Origin: Clostridia bacterium
Lineage (GTDB): Bacteria > Bacillota > Clostridia > RUG12999
Length of the DNA stretch: 64,000 bases
Direction: 5' to 3'
Assembly (NCBI GenBank): GCA_022801925.1
Contig: JAAWTG010000002.1
Location: 1-64,000, forward strand
This document shows, one piece after another, positions 27,732-38,339 of the stretch. The notes under the pieces were generated by a model. It made no database searches. It worked only from the letters and a program-made list of their open reading frames with translations, and had not been told where the DNA came from. Position numbers and translations under genes: made by a program. Within the stretch, counting starts at the first letter, position 1, and every line of letters begins with the position of its first letter.

Positions 27732-28349
27732 TTGAATAAAACAATCTATATGATGATCAGAGCCATTGTATGGGCGTTATATAAATTGATATTCTGGATT
27801 CGTCTGGAAGGAAAAGAAAATTTGCCGGAAGGCGACGGTATGCTGTTTTGCAGCAACCATTTGAGCAATCTGGATCCGCCGACCGTGGCAGTGATGGTGC
27901 CGCGGAAACTTCGGTTTTTGGCAAAAGAGGAGTTGTTTCACAGCAAGCCTTTTGCATGGCTGATTCGTCATTTGGGCGCAACGCCCATCACACGCGGCGG
28001 CGCAGATGTGAGTGCGGTGAAAACCTGTATCCGTATTCTGCGCGGCGGTGAAAATCTGCTGATGTTCCCGCAGGGAACACGGCGCGAGACGTTGCGGGAA
28101 AAAGATGTGAAACCGGGCGCGCTTGTGATTGCACAGCGCAGCAATGTACCGATTGTGCCGGTTGCGATTTGTGGGAAATACCGTCCGTTTTCACGCATGA
28201 AAGTGAAAATCGGAAAATGTATCACGCAGGAAGAAGTGCGCCGCATCACGGAAAATGAGACGGTAACCGATAAAATGGAGGCGTTGCGGCATTTGCTCTA
28301 TGAGCGCATGGCGGCGTTGATGGAAGGTGACGGCAATCTTGCAAAGTAA
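27732..28349 (+). CDS. plsC: 1-acyl-sn-glycerol-3-phosphate acyltransferase
   Basis: NHLSNLDPP, FPQGTRRE acyltransferase motifs; TTG start. Confidence 0.93.
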   Translation: MNKTIYMMIRAIVWALYKLIFWIRLEGKENLPEGDGMLFCSNHLSNLDPPTVAVMVPRKLRFLAKEELFHSKPFAWLIRHLGATPITRGGADVSAVKTCIRILRGGENLLMFPQGTRRETLREKDVKPGALVIAQRSNVPIVPVAICGKYRPFSRMKVKIGKCITQEEVRRITENETVTDKMEALRHLLYERMAALMEGDGNLAK

Positions 28350-30597
28350 TATCAAAGTGGCGGATTGCTGTGGATTTTGTTTTGGCGTCCGGCGGGCGGT
28401 GGAACTTGCCGAACAGGAGGCGGAACGCTGTGGCAAAATTTATACCTATGGGGAATTGATTCACAATCCGCAGGAAACCAACCGCCTTCGGGCGCGCGGT
28501 ATTATTCCGCTGGAGGAAATTGGGGAAAAACATACCGAAAAAATCATCATCAGAGCGCATGGAATCGGGCGCAGAGAGGAAGAAATTCTGCGGCAAAATT
28601 TCGGTGGCGTGGTAGATTTAACTTGTCCATTTGTAAAAAAAATTCACAATATTGCAGAAAAGTATTGCCAAAAGGGGTATAAAATTGTTATAATAGGAGA
28701 TAGGCTTCATCCGGAGGTGCGTGGAATTCGTGGCTGGTGCGACGGAAACAGCGCAGTAATCGGGGATGAAACAGAGGCGAGAACCTATGACAGAAAAATT
28801 TGCGTGGTTGCGCAGACGACCATCAAACAGGCAGTGTTTGACGGTGCAGTGCGGCAGTTGAAAAAGCTAAACGGTGACGTGGTGGTGTGCAACACCATTT
28901 GTAGCGCCACTGCACAGCGGCAGCAGGCGGCGGCGGAACTCGCGAAACAAGTGGAGGAAATGATTGTCATAGGCGGCAAAAAAAGTTCCAATACGCGCAA
29001 GCTGTATGAAGTGTGCAGCGTATATTGCGCCAATACGCGCATGATTGAGAGCGCGGCGGAATTGGAACAAGGCTGCGGGTGCAGCGGTAACATTGGTATC
29101 ACGGCAGGCGCTTCAACGCCGGGCCATATAATAAAGGAGGTTATTCACACTATGGAGGAAAACATCAAAAACGTTGCAGAGCAGGGAAATGAGTTCGCTC
29201 AGCTTTTTGAAGAATCCTTGAAAACTTTAAATACAGGAGAGACGGTACGCGGTACGGTAATGGAAATTCGCCCCACTGAAGTATTGGTTGACCTCGGCTT
29301 TAAATCCGACGGCATTATCCCGCTGTCCGAACTGTCGGACGACCCGACAGCGGATCCGGCTACCCTTGTAAAAGTTGGCGATGACATCGAAGTATTTGTT
29401 GTCCGTGTCAATGACATGGAAGGACAAGTTCTGCTCTCCAAAAAGAAAGTGGAACAGAAAAAGAACTGGGAAAAAATCGTAGCGGCGCAGGAAAACAATG
29501 AAATTTTAACCGGCCGCGTTGTGGAAGTGATGGAAAAAGGCGTATCTGTCTTTGCGGAAGGTATGCGTATTTTCATTCCGGCGTCTCAGGCAAGCGAACG
29601 CTATATGGCTGATTTGTCAGAATTGAAAGGACAGGAATTCCCGTTTCGCATTATTGACATCAACGAACGCCGTCACCGTGTAGTCGGTTCCATTAAGAGC
29701 GTTCTGAAAGAAGAATCCCAGAAGAAACAGGATGCATTTTGGGCTGACGCGGCAGTTGGCAAAGAATATCACGGCACCGTGAAATCTATCACGGATTTCG
29801 GTGCATTTGTGGATATCGGCGGCGTAGACGGTCTGTTGCATGTATCTGAAATGTCTTGGAAGAAAATCCATCATCCGTCCGAAGTGGTGAAAGTCGGCGA
29901 TGAAATCGACGTGTTCATTAAAGCGCTGGATGAAGAAAACCGTAAAATTTCTCTGGGTCACAGAAAAGACGAAGACAATCCGTGGCTGAACTTTGGATCC
30001 AACCATAAGGTTGGTGACATTGTAAACGGAACCGTTGTGCGTCTGGTGCCGTTTGGCGCATTTGTTGACATTGACGGCGTGGACGGACTGATTCACATTT
30101 CCGAACTGTCCTGGAAACGCATCAATCATCCGTCTGAAATTTTAAGTGAAGGACAAGTGATTGAATGCAACATCAAGGACATTGATGTGGAAAAACAGAA
30201 ACTGTCTCTGGGCTATAAACGCGTAGAGGACAATCCGTGGGAAATTTTCAAGAGCAAATACAGCGAAGGCGATGTTGTGACTTGTAAAGTCGTTAGAATG
30301 GTGTCCTTTGGCGCATTTGCAGAAATTTTGGAAGGTGTGGACGGATTGATTCACATTTCTCAGATTGCAAACCGCCGTATCGCGAACGTTGCAGAAGCGC
30401 TCAGCATCGGGCAGGAAGTGGAAGCAAAGATTATTGAAATTAAAGAAGAAACCGGAAAAGTATCTTTAAGCATCCGCGCGCTGTTGGAGGATGGAGAAAC
30501 TGCTGCAATGCCGGAAGAAGCTGCTGAAACAGCGGAACCGGTCGCGGAAGAAACTGTAGAAGAAGTGCCGGCTGCGGAAGACGGCGAAGAAGCATAA
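28327..30597 (+). CDS. ispH: bifunctional IspH (HMBPP reductase) / ribosomal protein S1-domain fusion
   Basis: IspH region (ADCCGFCFGVRRAVELAE...GITAGASTPGHIIKEV) continuous with about five S1 repeats (YHGTVKSITDFGAFVDIGGVDGLLHVSEMS etc.). Confidence 0.95.
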   Translation: MTAILQSNIKVADCCGFCFGVRRAVELAEQEAERCGKIYTYGELIHNPQETNRLRARGIIPLEEIGEKHTEKIIIRAHGIGRREEEILRQNFGGVVDLTCPFVKKIHNIAEKYCQKGYKIVIIGDRLHPEVRGIRGWCDGNSAVIGDETEARTYDRKICVVAQTTIKQAVFDGAVRQLKKLNGDVVVCNTICSATAQRQQAAAELAKQVEEMIVIGGKKSSNTRKLYEVCSVYCANTRMIESAAELEQGCGCSGNIGITAGASTPGHIIKEVIHTMEENIKNVAEQGNEFAQLFEESLKTLNTGETVRGTVMEIRPTEVLVDLGFKSDGIIPLSELSDDPTADPATLVKVGDDIEVFVVRVNDMEGQVLLSKKKVEQKKNWEKIVAAQENNEILTGRVVEVMEKGVSVFAEGMRIFIPASQASERYMADLSELKGQEFPFRIIDINERRHRVVGSIKSVLKEESQKKQDAFWADAAVGKEYHGTVKSITDFGAFVDIGGVDGLLHVSEMSWKKIHHPSEVVKVGDEIDVFIKALDEENRKISLGHRKDEDNPWLNFGSNHKVGDIVNGTVVRLVPFGAFVDIDGVDGLIHISELSWKRINHPSEILSEGQVIECNIKDIDVEKQKLSLGYKRVEDNPWEIFKSKYSEGDVVTCKVVRMVSFGAFAEILEGVDGLIHISQIANRRIANVAEALSIGQEVEAKIIEIKEETGKVSLSIRALLEDGETAAMPEEAAETAEPVAEETVEEVPAAEDGEEA

Positions 30598-30611
30598 TTA
30601 AAATAAGAACA

Positions 30612-30652
30612 GAAGGCTGCGTACAAAAATATGTGCGCAGCTTTGTTTTTTT
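30612..30652 (+). terminator. intrinsic terminator
   Basis: aaggctgcgtac/gtgcgcagctt stem followed by ttgttttttt. Confidence 0.75.
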
Positions 30653-30780
30653 GCCGCAAAAAAGAGGATTTTCGGCTTTGTATGTCGTATATGATAAAAC
30701 AGGAGGCTGTTTTGCAGAGAACTGCAATATGCCGCATCCTTAAATTAGGGCGGAAATGTGTGGAAAAGAGTGGAAGAACA

Positions 30781-31779
30781 ATGACAATTCGACAGCGGAC
30801 ACAGGAAATAGAGCGGCTGACGCTTTGCAGTGAAGCAATGCTTTCGGAAAACACGCATGGGCGCCAGCGGCAGGAAGCGGAATGTGAAGTCCGTACGCCG
30901 TTTCAGAGGGACAGGGACAGAATCCTGCATTCTAAAGCGTTCCGCCGCCTGAAACATAAAACACAGGTGTTCATCACGCCGGAGGGCGACCATTACCGGA
31001 CGCGTTTGACGCATACGCTGGAGGTGTCGCAGATTGCCCGTAGCATTGCGCGCGGCTTGCGGCTGAATGAGGATTTGACGGAAGCCATTGCGTTGGGACA
31101 TGATTTGGGACATACGCCGTTTGGACATGCGGGAGAGCGGGCGCTCGACCGTGTGCATGAAGGCGGCTTTGAACACAACCGGCAGAGCATTCGTGTGGTG
31201 GAAACGGAAAACGGAAAAGGGCTGAATTTGTGTTATGAAGTTAAAGATGGAATACTCAACCACCGGTCCAAAGACCTACCCATGACCATGGAGGGACAGG
31301 TGGTGCGTTTTTCCGATAAATTCGCCTATATCAACCACGATATCGATGATGCACTGCGTGCCGGTATTCTCAAAGAGCAGGATATTCCTACGCATTGCCG
31401 TAAAGTGTTGGGACAGTCGTGCAGCGACCGCATTGATACGTTGGTGAAAGATGTGATTTATACCGGATTTGTAAATGGAAAGGTTGCTATGACGTCGGAG
31501 GTGGCGGACGCCGTTTATGCGCTTCGCAGCTATATGCGCAATACGGTTTATATCGGTTCCGTTGCGAAAACGGAAGAAGGCAAAGCGGAACATATTGTGG
31601 AAACGCTATATACCTATTTTTGTGCACACCGCGAAAAATTACCGGAGGATGAACAAAAGCAAATTGAGCGCTTTGGTATCAGCCGCGTGGTATGTGATTA
31701 TATCGCAGGCATGTCGGACAGCTATGCAGTGCATAAATTTGAGGAGATTTTTGTGCCCAAAGCCTGGACGGTATTTTAA
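30781..31779 (+). CDS. dgt: deoxyguanosinetriphosphate triphosphohydrolase-like protein (HD domain)
   Basis: RTPFQRDRDRILHSKAFRRLKHKTQVF...RTRLTHTLEVSQIARSIARGLRLNEDLTEAIALGHDLGHTPFGHAGE. Confidence 0.93.
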   Translation: MTIRQRTQEIERLTLCSEAMLSENTHGRQRQEAECEVRTPFQRDRDRILHSKAFRRLKHKTQVFITPEGDHYRTRLTHTLEVSQIARSIARGLRLNEDLTEAIALGHDLGHTPFGHAGERALDRVHEGGFEHNRQSIRVVETENGKGLNLCYEVKDGILNHRSKDLPMTMEGQVVRFSDKFAYINHDIDDALRAGILKEQDIPTHCRKVLGQSCSDRIDTLVKDVIYTGFVNGKVAMTSEVADAVYALRSYMRNTVYIGSVAKTEEGKAEHIVETLYTYFCAHREKLPEDEQKQIERFGISRVVCDYIAGMSDSYAVHKFEEIFVPKAWTVF

Positions 31780-31900
31780 TAGAAAAATTTGTATACAATT
31801 TCTAATTGAAATGGTACTTTCATAGGAAAGCGCCGTGATTTTAAACAAGAATATAAATTCTGACAAAAATAAAAAGGGTTTTCGCATTGTTTGTCGAATA

Positions 31901-32217
31901 TAGGCATAAGAGAATTGAATATGCTTGCGCCATGCAGGGAAAATTTTTCGTAAATGCGCGCCCGCGAACCGCTTTCCATACCACTCCGTGGCACGCGTAC
32001 CCTCTGGGGCACACGTACGTCCAGTATACAAAGGAACCTTTTCCTTGCCTTACAAAAAATTTTCTCACGTCTGGTTCTGCGAAGTCCCTAGGAGCAGATT
32101 TTTCTGTAGGCAAGGCAAAAATACGCAGGAATACTAATGTATGAGGGTATTTTTAACACAGCATACGGGAAAATCTGCTTCTCAGGGACCGCATGAGATT
32201 CGACTCCCTTATGCCTA
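31901..32217. repeat. 317-bp structured element bounded by imperfect terminal inverted repeats (MITE-like or structured RNA)
   Basis: Left TAGGCATAAGAGAATTGAATATGC..., right (revcomp) TAGGCATAAGGGAGTCGAATCTCATGC...; internal inverted repeats gtccctaggagcagattttt/aaaatctgcttctcagggac and ccttgcct/aggcaagg. Confidence 0.6.
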
Positions 32218-32251
32218 AGTAAAATGTGCCAAGTGGGACAAGCTTTTTGAA

Positions 32252-34030
32252 ATGAAGAAGCAGTCCGTTAGAGGAGAGAAGAGAATCGTGGCATCGTATT
32301 ATCCAGAAGAATTAATCAATGAAATCATCATGGCGAACGATTTGGTAGATGTAATCGCCGGTTACGTGCAGCTAAAAAAGGCGGGCAGAAGCTATAAAGG
32401 ACTGTGTCCGTTTCACAATGAAAAAACGCCGTCGTTTACCGTGTCGCAGGAAAAACAGCTGTATCATTGTTTTGGCTGCGGCGAAGGCGGCAGCGTGATT
32501 CAGTTCATTGAAAAAATTGAAAATCTGGATTTTGTGGAAACCATTCAGTTTTTGGCGCAGCGGGCGGGCATTCAGTTGCCGGAGGGCAATGAAAAAGCAG
32601 ATGACAGCGTGTTTTATGCCAAAAAGAAAAAAATGCTGGAGATGTATCGCCATACTGCAAGATTCTATGTGGACATCTTATATGGTGAGGCGGGCAAACC
32701 CGGACGGGATTATTTGGTGCAGCGCGGGCTGGACGTTAAGACTGCCAAGCATTTTGGTTTGGGTTATGCGCCGGATAAATTTGATGAATGTGTGCGCTTT
32801 TTAAAGGGAAAGGGATATGACGAAGCATTGATAGAGGAAGCGGGATTGGCGCGCCAAGGGAAAAACGGAAAGTATTATGATTTTTTTCGCGGCAGACTGA
32901 TGGTGCCTATTATTGATATCCGCGGTAACGTCATTGCATTTGGCGGACGGATTTTGGACGATGGACAGCCAAAGTATCTCAACTCGCCGGATACGCCGAT
33001 TTTCAACAAAAACAAAACCCTGTTTGCGTTCAACTTTGCCAAACGGTATTGCAGTGAGCAAATCATTGTGGCAGAGGGATATATGGACGTCATTGCTCTG
33101 CACCGTGCAGGCTTTCAAAACGCGGTGGCAACGCTGGGCACGGCAATCACCAGCAACCATGTGGGTATGCTGGCACGGTATACCAAAGAAGTGGTGCTTT
33201 GCTATGACAGCGATGACGCGGGGCGAAAGGCGACGGAACGGGCGCTGGAATTGTTGCAGCGCGTGAATATCCGCACGAAGGTATTGCATGTGACGGACGC
33301 CAAAGACCCGGACGAATTTATCAAAAAGAAGGGCGCACAGGGATTTGCAAGGTTGCTCGGGAAATCGGAAAATAGCATGATGTACCAAGTGGGAGAATTG
33401 AAAAAGCAATATGATTTGGGAAATCTGGAAGAAAAAATTGAGTTCTTAAATGAATTGGCAAAGCTTTTTGCCAAAATAAGCAATCCCATTGAACGGGAGA
33501 TATTGGTGCGTGAAGCGGCGGCGGAGTCCGGCGTGAGCGAGGACGCGATATTTGCGCAGATTCGAGAAAATCAGTATAATATTGAAAAAAATAGAAATAA
33601 TGAGATTGAAAGAGCCAAAAACAGGCAGCTTGTCCAAAACAGGGTGCAGCATAAGGATATTCAGACAGAGTTATATGAAGGAATGCTGGCAAATTTGATT
33701 TGTACGGACAAGCAGGTATATCTTGCTGTGCGGGAGCGGGCAGAGACAGACTTTTTTAAAAGTCCTGCGGCGCGCAGTTTTATGCAAAAGGTCTATCAGC
33801 AGTGGGACAGCGGGCAAGTTCCGGATATGCCGTTGATTTTGGGGCAGATGGAAGCGGAGCAGGCGCGGGAAATATCGGTGGCAGCGTCGCGTGAACTGCC
33901 CTATGCGGATAATGTCAAAGCGGCAGAGGATATTCTCCAAACCATTGAGGGAAGACGCAAGAATGCACAGGCGGCGCAAATAGGAAGTGCAGAAGAACTG
34001 GATAACCTACTCAAATCGTTAAAAAAATAA
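32252..34030 (+). CDS. dnaG: DNA primase
   Basis: CHC2 zinc finger [29 protein letters not shown]; Toprim; start possibly the GTG at 32288 ([13 protein letters not shown]). Confidence 0.96.
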   Translation: MKKQSVRGEKRIVASYYPEELINEIIMANDLVDVIAGYVQLKKAGRSYKGLCPFHNEKTPSFTVSQEKQLYHCFGCGEGGSVIQFIEKIENLDFVETIQFLAQRAGIQLPEGNEKADDSVFYAKKKKMLEMYRHTARFYVDILYGEAGKPGRDYLVQRGLDVKTAKHFGLGYAPDKFDECVRFLKGKGYDEALIEEAGLARQGKNGKYYDFFRGRLMVPIIDIRGNVIAFGGRILDDGQPKYLNSPDTPIFNKNKTLFAFNFAKRYCSEQIIVAEGYMDVIALHRAGFQNAVATLGTAITSNHVGMLARYTKEVVLCYDSDDAGRKATERALELLQRVNIRTKVLHVTDAKDPDEFIKKKGAQGFARLLGKSENSMMYQVGELKKQYDLGNLEEKIEFLNELAKLFAKISNPIEREILVREAAAESGVSEDAIFAQIRENQYNIEKNRNNEIERAKNRQLVQNRVQHKDIQTELYEGMLANLICTDKQVYLAVRERAETDFFKSPAARSFMQKVYQQWDSGQVPDMPLILGQMEAEQAREISVAASRELPYADNVKAAEDILQTIEGRRKNAQAAQIGSAEELDNLLKSLKK

Positions 34031-34089
34031 CCATTCACATAAAAAGATATTTTGATACATACCCGGGCGGGAATTTTAGGAGGATCTAT

Positions 34090-35163
34090 ATGGAGAAAAA
34101 CCTGTTACAGCAAAAAGTGGCAGAACTGGTCGAAATGGGCAAGAAAAAGGGCGTATTATCTTATAAGGATATTGCCGTAGGCCTATGCGAACTGGAATTG
34201 ACGCCTGCCCAGATTGAAGCAGTCTATGAAAATCTGGAATCGGCAGGAATTGAAGTGGTAAAGGACTTGGACAAGGAACTGGAAGAGATTCAGTCCAGCG
34301 GTGAGGAAAAAATTGATTTGACACTGCCGGAGGGAATCAGCATTGATGACCCTGTCCGTATGTATCTCAAAGAAATTGGAAAGGTCCCCCTGCTCACAGC
34401 GGAGGAAGAAAACGCGCTTGCCCGGCGTATGAGTGAAGGAGATATGGACGCCAAACGCAAACTGGCGGAAGCAAACCTGCGCCTAGTGGTCAGCATTGCC
34501 AAACGCTATGTGGGGCGTGGCATGATGTTTCTGGATTTGATTCAGGAGGGAAATCTGGGACTGATTAAAGCTGTGGAAAAGTTTGACTATGACAAAGGGT
34601 TTAAGTTTTCTACCTATGCAACATGGTGGATTCGCCAGGCAATCACAAGGGCAATTGCCGACCAAGCGAGAACAATTCGTATTCCTGTGCATATGGTGGA
34701 AACCATTAACAAACTGATTCGGGAAAGTCGCCGCCTGTTGCAGGAATTGGGGCGGGAACCCAAACCGGACGAACTGGCAAAAGAACTTAACATGTCCTAT
34801 GACAAAGTGCGTGAAATCATGAAAATCGCACAGGAACCGGTGTCGCTGGAAACACCGATTGGCGAGGAGGAGGACAGTCATCTGGGCGACTTTATTCCGG
34901 ACGACGAAGCACCGGCGCCGGCGGAGGCAGCGTCGTATATGCTGCTGAAAGAACAGCTCAAAGATGTGCTGGAAACATTGACGGCGCGGGAAGCGAGAGT
35001 GCTGCGCCTGCGGTTTGGGCTGGAGGATGGACGGGCAAGAACGCTGGAGGAAGTCGGTAAAGAGTTCAATGTCACCCGGGAACGTATCCGTCAAATTGAA
35101 GCAAAAGCGCTTAGAAAATTGCGGCATCCCAGCCGCAGCAAAAAACTGAAAGATTATTTATAA
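34090..35163 (+). CDS. rpoD: RNA polymerase primary sigma factor (SigA)
   Basis: [21 protein letters not shown]..., [68 protein letters not shown]. Confidence 0.98.
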   Translation: MEKNLLQQKVAELVEMGKKKGVLSYKDIAVGLCELELTPAQIEAVYENLESAGIEVVKDLDKELEEIQSSGEEKIDLTLPEGISIDDPVRMYLKEIGKVPLLTAEEENALARRMSEGDMDAKRKLAEANLRLVVSIAKRYVGRGMMFLDLIQEGNLGLIKAVEKFDYDKGFKFSTYATWWIRQAITRAIADQARTIRIPVHMVETINKLIRESRRLLQELGREPKPDELAKELNMSYDKVREIMKIAQEPVSLETPIGEEEDSHLGDFIPDDEAPAPAEAASYMLLKEQLKDVLETLTAREARVLRLRFGLEDGRARTLEEVGKEFNVTRERIRQIEAKALRKLRHPSRSKKLKDYL

Positions 35164-35169
35164 TAAAAA

Positions 35170-35210
35170 TGACCCCCGTCTTCTTTGCACAAACAAAAGA
35201 GGCGGGGTCT
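35170..35210 (+). terminator. post-rpoD hairpin (weak terminator candidate)
   Basis: gacccccgtcttcttt ... aaagaggcggggtc imperfect stem; no T tract. Confidence 0.4.
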
Positions 35211-35931
35211 ACTGTTGAAAATGACAGTGAGAGGAGCAGCAACTATGGGAATCATGCTGACAGAGCGGCTGCGCACCATTGCAAATATGGTGGACAAGGG
35301 ATGCAGGCTGGCGGATATTGGCACAGACCACGGGTTTATTCCCATTTATTTATTGACGCTGGGGAAAATCCGCTATGCCGTAGCGTCCGACGTACATATT
35401 GGACCGCTGGACAAAGCGCGTGAAAATACGCTGAAATACGGCGTAGGAGAAAATATGCGTCTATGCAGAGCGGACGGCATGGAAGGTCTGGGGCAGGACG
35501 AAGTGGATACTGCGGTGATTGCAGGTATGGGCGGCGAACTAATTTGCCGGATTTTGGAGCGCGCGCCAAAGAGTGTGAAAACGCTGGTGTTACAGCCTAT
35601 GACAGACCTTGAGGACGTACGGAAAAAAGTACATAAAATCGGATTTACGCTGGTACAAGAAAAAATTGCGCGCGAGGACAATAAATTTTATATTGTGATG
35701 AAAGCGCGGCGCGGCGCATGTCCCTATTGGAGCGAACAGGACTATTTGATTTCGCCGCTGCTGCTGGAGGACGAACAGTTTGGCGCATATATGAATTTGA
35801 AAATATCGCAGGCGGAGCATGCATTGGAACAACTGGAAGGATCCGGCAGGGAAGAGGTTATCAAACATTTTGAAACAATAAAAACATGTTATGAGGAGAG
35901 ACGGGAACAATGGAAACAGTGCAGAATGTAA
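35185..35931 (+). CDS. trmK: tRNA (adenine(22)-N1)-methyltransferase
   Basis: LTERLRTIANMVDKGCRLADIGTDHGFIPIYLL...; gene order rpoD-trmK-Nif3; a start within 35221-35248 is also possible. Confidence 0.9.
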   Translation: MHKQKRRGLLLKMTVRGAATMGIMLTERLRTIANMVDKGCRLADIGTDHGFIPIYLLTLGKIRYAVASDVHIGPLDKARENTLKYGVGENMRLCRADGMEGLGQDEVDTAVIAGMGGELICRILERAPKSVKTLVLQPMTDLEDVRKKVHKIGFTLVQEKIAREDNKFYIVMKARRGACPYWSEQDYLISPLLLEDEQFGAYMNLKISQAEHALEQLEGSGREEVIKHFETIKTCYEERREQWKQCRM

Positions 35932-36686
35932 TAAACTGCTTGGAAAAATTGGCGCCGCGCAGTTTAGCGCAGGAATGGGATAATGTGGGGCTTATGGTGG
36001 GAGATAGGAGTGCGAAGGTCACGAAGATTTTAACGGCGCTGGATGTGGACGAATGGGTGGTTGCGGAAGCAGTTAAATGCGGCGCGGACATGATTGTTTC
36101 ACATCACCCGCTGATTTTTTCACCAATGAAAACAGTGACAAACGATACATATGCAGGACGCTGCATTTTGTCAGCAGCGCGTTATGGCATTGCCATTTTT
36201 TCTGCGCATACCAATTTGGACGCTGCAGAGGGCGGCACCAATGATTATTTGGCAAAGCTATATGAATTGCAGCGGGTGCGCCCAATCGGTCTTGCGGGAG
36301 AAGAAAATTTGGGACGCATTGGTGAAATCCAGCCGCAGCGGCTTGGGGATTTGGCGAAATCTGTGGCAAAGAAATTGGGGCTGGATAGTGTGGAATTGAT
36401 TGGCAATGCAGACAGGATTGTCCGTAAAGTGGCGATTTGCAGCGGCGGCGGCGGTTCGTTTATTTCGCCAGAATTGCGGAAACTTTGCGATGTATATATC
36501 ACCGGAGACGTGAAGTATTCCGGCGCGCGGGACGCTTATAATATGGGGCTGAACGTAATTGTTGCGCCGCATTATGAAACGGAAAAATATGCAATGCAGA
36601 TTTTAGCGGATTGGTGCCGAAGCAATTTGCCGGCAGTGGAAGTTGTTTGCTCACAGGTCAATCGTAATGTTGTAGGACGGGTATAA
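35910..36686 (+). CDS. Nif3-like dinuclear metal centre hexameric protein
   Basis: LAQEWDNVGLMVGD, VSHHPLIF, HTNLDAAEGGTND, ITGDVKYSGARDA. Confidence 0.95.
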   Translation: METVQNVINCLEKLAPRSLAQEWDNVGLMVGDRSAKVTKILTALDVDEWVVAEAVKCGADMIVSHHPLIFSPMKTVTNDTYAGRCILSAARYGIAIFSAHTNLDAAEGGTNDYLAKLYELQRVRPIGLAGEENLGRIGEIQPQRLGDLAKSVAKKLGLDSVELIGNADRIVRKVAICSGGGGSFISPELRKLCDVYITGDVKYSGARDAYNMGLNVIVAPHYETEKYAMQILADWCRSNLPAVEVVCSQVNRNVVGRV

Positions 36687-36700
36687 CCCGTCCTTTTTTG
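36674..36700 (+). terminator. intrinsic terminator
   Basis: aggacgggtataacccgtccttttttg overlapping the stop codon. Confidence 0.85.
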
Positions 36701-36801
36701 TATGTTTTTTTGAATAGAATGCCGGTTTTGCGAAAAAAGTTGTAAAAAGGTCTTTCTTTTTTGTGAATTTTATAGTATCATGTTATATAGTGGGACGAGT
36801 G

Positions 36802-36831
36802 TAGGCATAAGATTCAATTCTTTTATGTCTA
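36802..36831. repeat. 30-bp palindromic copy of the TAGRCATAAG repeat end
   Basis: taggcataagattcaattcttttatgtcta; revcomp tagacataaaagaattgaatcttatgccta resembles both ends of 31901-32217. Confidence 0.6.
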
Positions 36832-36854
36832 TTTTAGATTGACAAAAGGAAGGA

Positions 36855-38339
36855 TTGGTAGGTATGGTCTGGAGTTATATCCTGCTGGGTATATTTGTTG
36901 TCATCTTGCTCAGCATTGGTATCGTAGGCATGAAAAAATCCCAGTCGCTGGATGGATTTTTGTTTGGGGGAAAAAATGTTGGACCGTGGATTTCAGCCTT
37001 TTCTTATGGAACGGCGTATTTTTCAGCGGTTATGTTCATTGGCTATGCCGGAAAATCCGGCTGGATTTACGGATTATCCGCCGTTTGGATTGGGATTGGC
37101 AACGCTATGGTAGGCTGCCTGTTGGCGTGGCTGCTGTTTGCCAAAAAGACACGTATGGCAACGCAAAAACTGGATGCCAAAACCATGCCGGACTATTTTG
37201 CGAAACGGTATGATAGCGAAAAAATGAAAATTGTTTCCGCTATCATTATTTTTATATTTTTGATTCCATATGCCGCTTCGGTATATATGGGACTGAGCTT
37301 TCTGTTTGAAACAGTGCTGGGGATTAAATATGTATACTGTATGTTGTTCATGGCAGTGATGACGGCGCTGTATTTGGGAATGGGCGGCTATTTCACCAGT
37401 TCTATCACGGATTTTGTGCAGGGAATTATTATGATTGCCGGTGTGGTTTTGATGGTGCTCTTTGTGGTGAACAGCGACCCTGTAGGTGGTTTGAATACAG
37501 GGGCACAGCGGCTTTCGGAAATTGACAGCCAACTGGTTAGCTTTGTGGGAGGCAAAGGCTGGTACGGACTGTTTTGCCTGATGTTTTTGTCCAGTGTCGG
37601 CGCATTGGCGCTGCCGCAAATGGTGCATAAATTTTATGCGATACGCGATGCAAAAGCCATTCGCAGCGCGACGGTCATTTCCACTACATTCAGTGTGTTG
37701 ATTGGCGCAGGTGCATATTTTTCCGGTGCATTCGGACGGCTGTTTTTTGATAAAGTGCCGAACGAGAATTATGACAACATTATGCCGCTGCTGCTACAAT
37801 CGGCGCTGCCGCAATTTGTAATGGCGCTGATTTTGCTGCTGGTGCTCTCAGCGTCCATGTCAACGCTGTCCTCTGTGGTGCTGTCCTCTAGTTCCACGGT
37901 GACAATTGACTTGATTCAAGGACAATTGAAAAAGGATATGCGCCAAAAAAATGTTGTGATTACCATGCGCGTTTTGTGCGTGTTGTTTGTGGTGCTGTCT
38001 TTTGTGATTGCCTATTTCCCGACTCCAATTTTAACGCTGATGTCTTTTTCATGGGGCGCGATTGCAGGTGCGTTTTTGGGACCATATACCTGCGGGATTT
38101 TGTATAAAGGAACCACCAAAGCGGGTGCATGGAGCGGTATGCTGGGCGGCGTCGGTACGTTGTTGGTGCTCATGATTGGCAGTGGTTTTAATGCAGCACG
38201 CGCGCCGGAATTCGGTATGTATGCCATGGTAGCTTCTGTGGTTTTGACGCTGGTAGTTAGTTTGTTTACGAAAAAATTTGATGACGCTCACATTAGAAAC
38301 GTCATGCCATATCAAGTACAGGAGGCAAAGGAAAAATGA
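36855..38339 (+). CDS. sodium:solute symporter (SSS) family transporter
   Basis: 494 aa, polytopic; SLDGFLFGGKNVGPWISAFSYGTAYFSAVMFIGYAGKSGWIYG; alternative ATG at 36864. Confidence 0.9.
   Translation: MVGMVWSYILLGIFVVILLSIGIVGMKKSQSLDGFLFGGKNVGPWISAFSYGTAYFSAVMFIGYAGKSGWIYGLSAVWIGIGNAMVGCLLAWLLFAKKTRMATQKLDAKTMPDYFAKRYDSEKMKIVSAIIIFIFLIPYAASVYMGLSFLFETVLGIKYVYCMLFMAVMTALYLGMGGYFTSSITDFVQGIIMIAGVVLMVLFVVNSDPVGGLNTGAQRLSEIDSQLVSFVGGKGWYGLFCLMFLSSVGALALPQMVHKFYAIRDAKAIRSATVISTTFSVLIGAGAYFSGAFGRLFFDKVPNENYDNIMPLLLQSALPQFVMALILLLVLSASMSTLSSVVLSSSSTVTIDLIQGQLKKDMRQKNVVITMRVLCVLFVVLSFVIAYFPTPILTLMSFSWGAIAGAFLGPYTCGILYKGTTKAGAWSGMLGGVGTLLVLMIGSGFNAARAPEFGMYAMVASVVLTLVVSLFTKKFDDAHIRNVMPYQVQEAKEK

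Noticed and set aside
31887-32144. 85-aa ORF (MFVEYRHKRIEYACAMQGKFF...) and overlapping 70-, 78-, 90- and 130-aa ORFs
   Set aside because: Lies in the inverted-repeat element; several frames open on both strands and no RBS. Treated as a repeat, though the RHKxxEYxCAMQG segment recurs near 63900.
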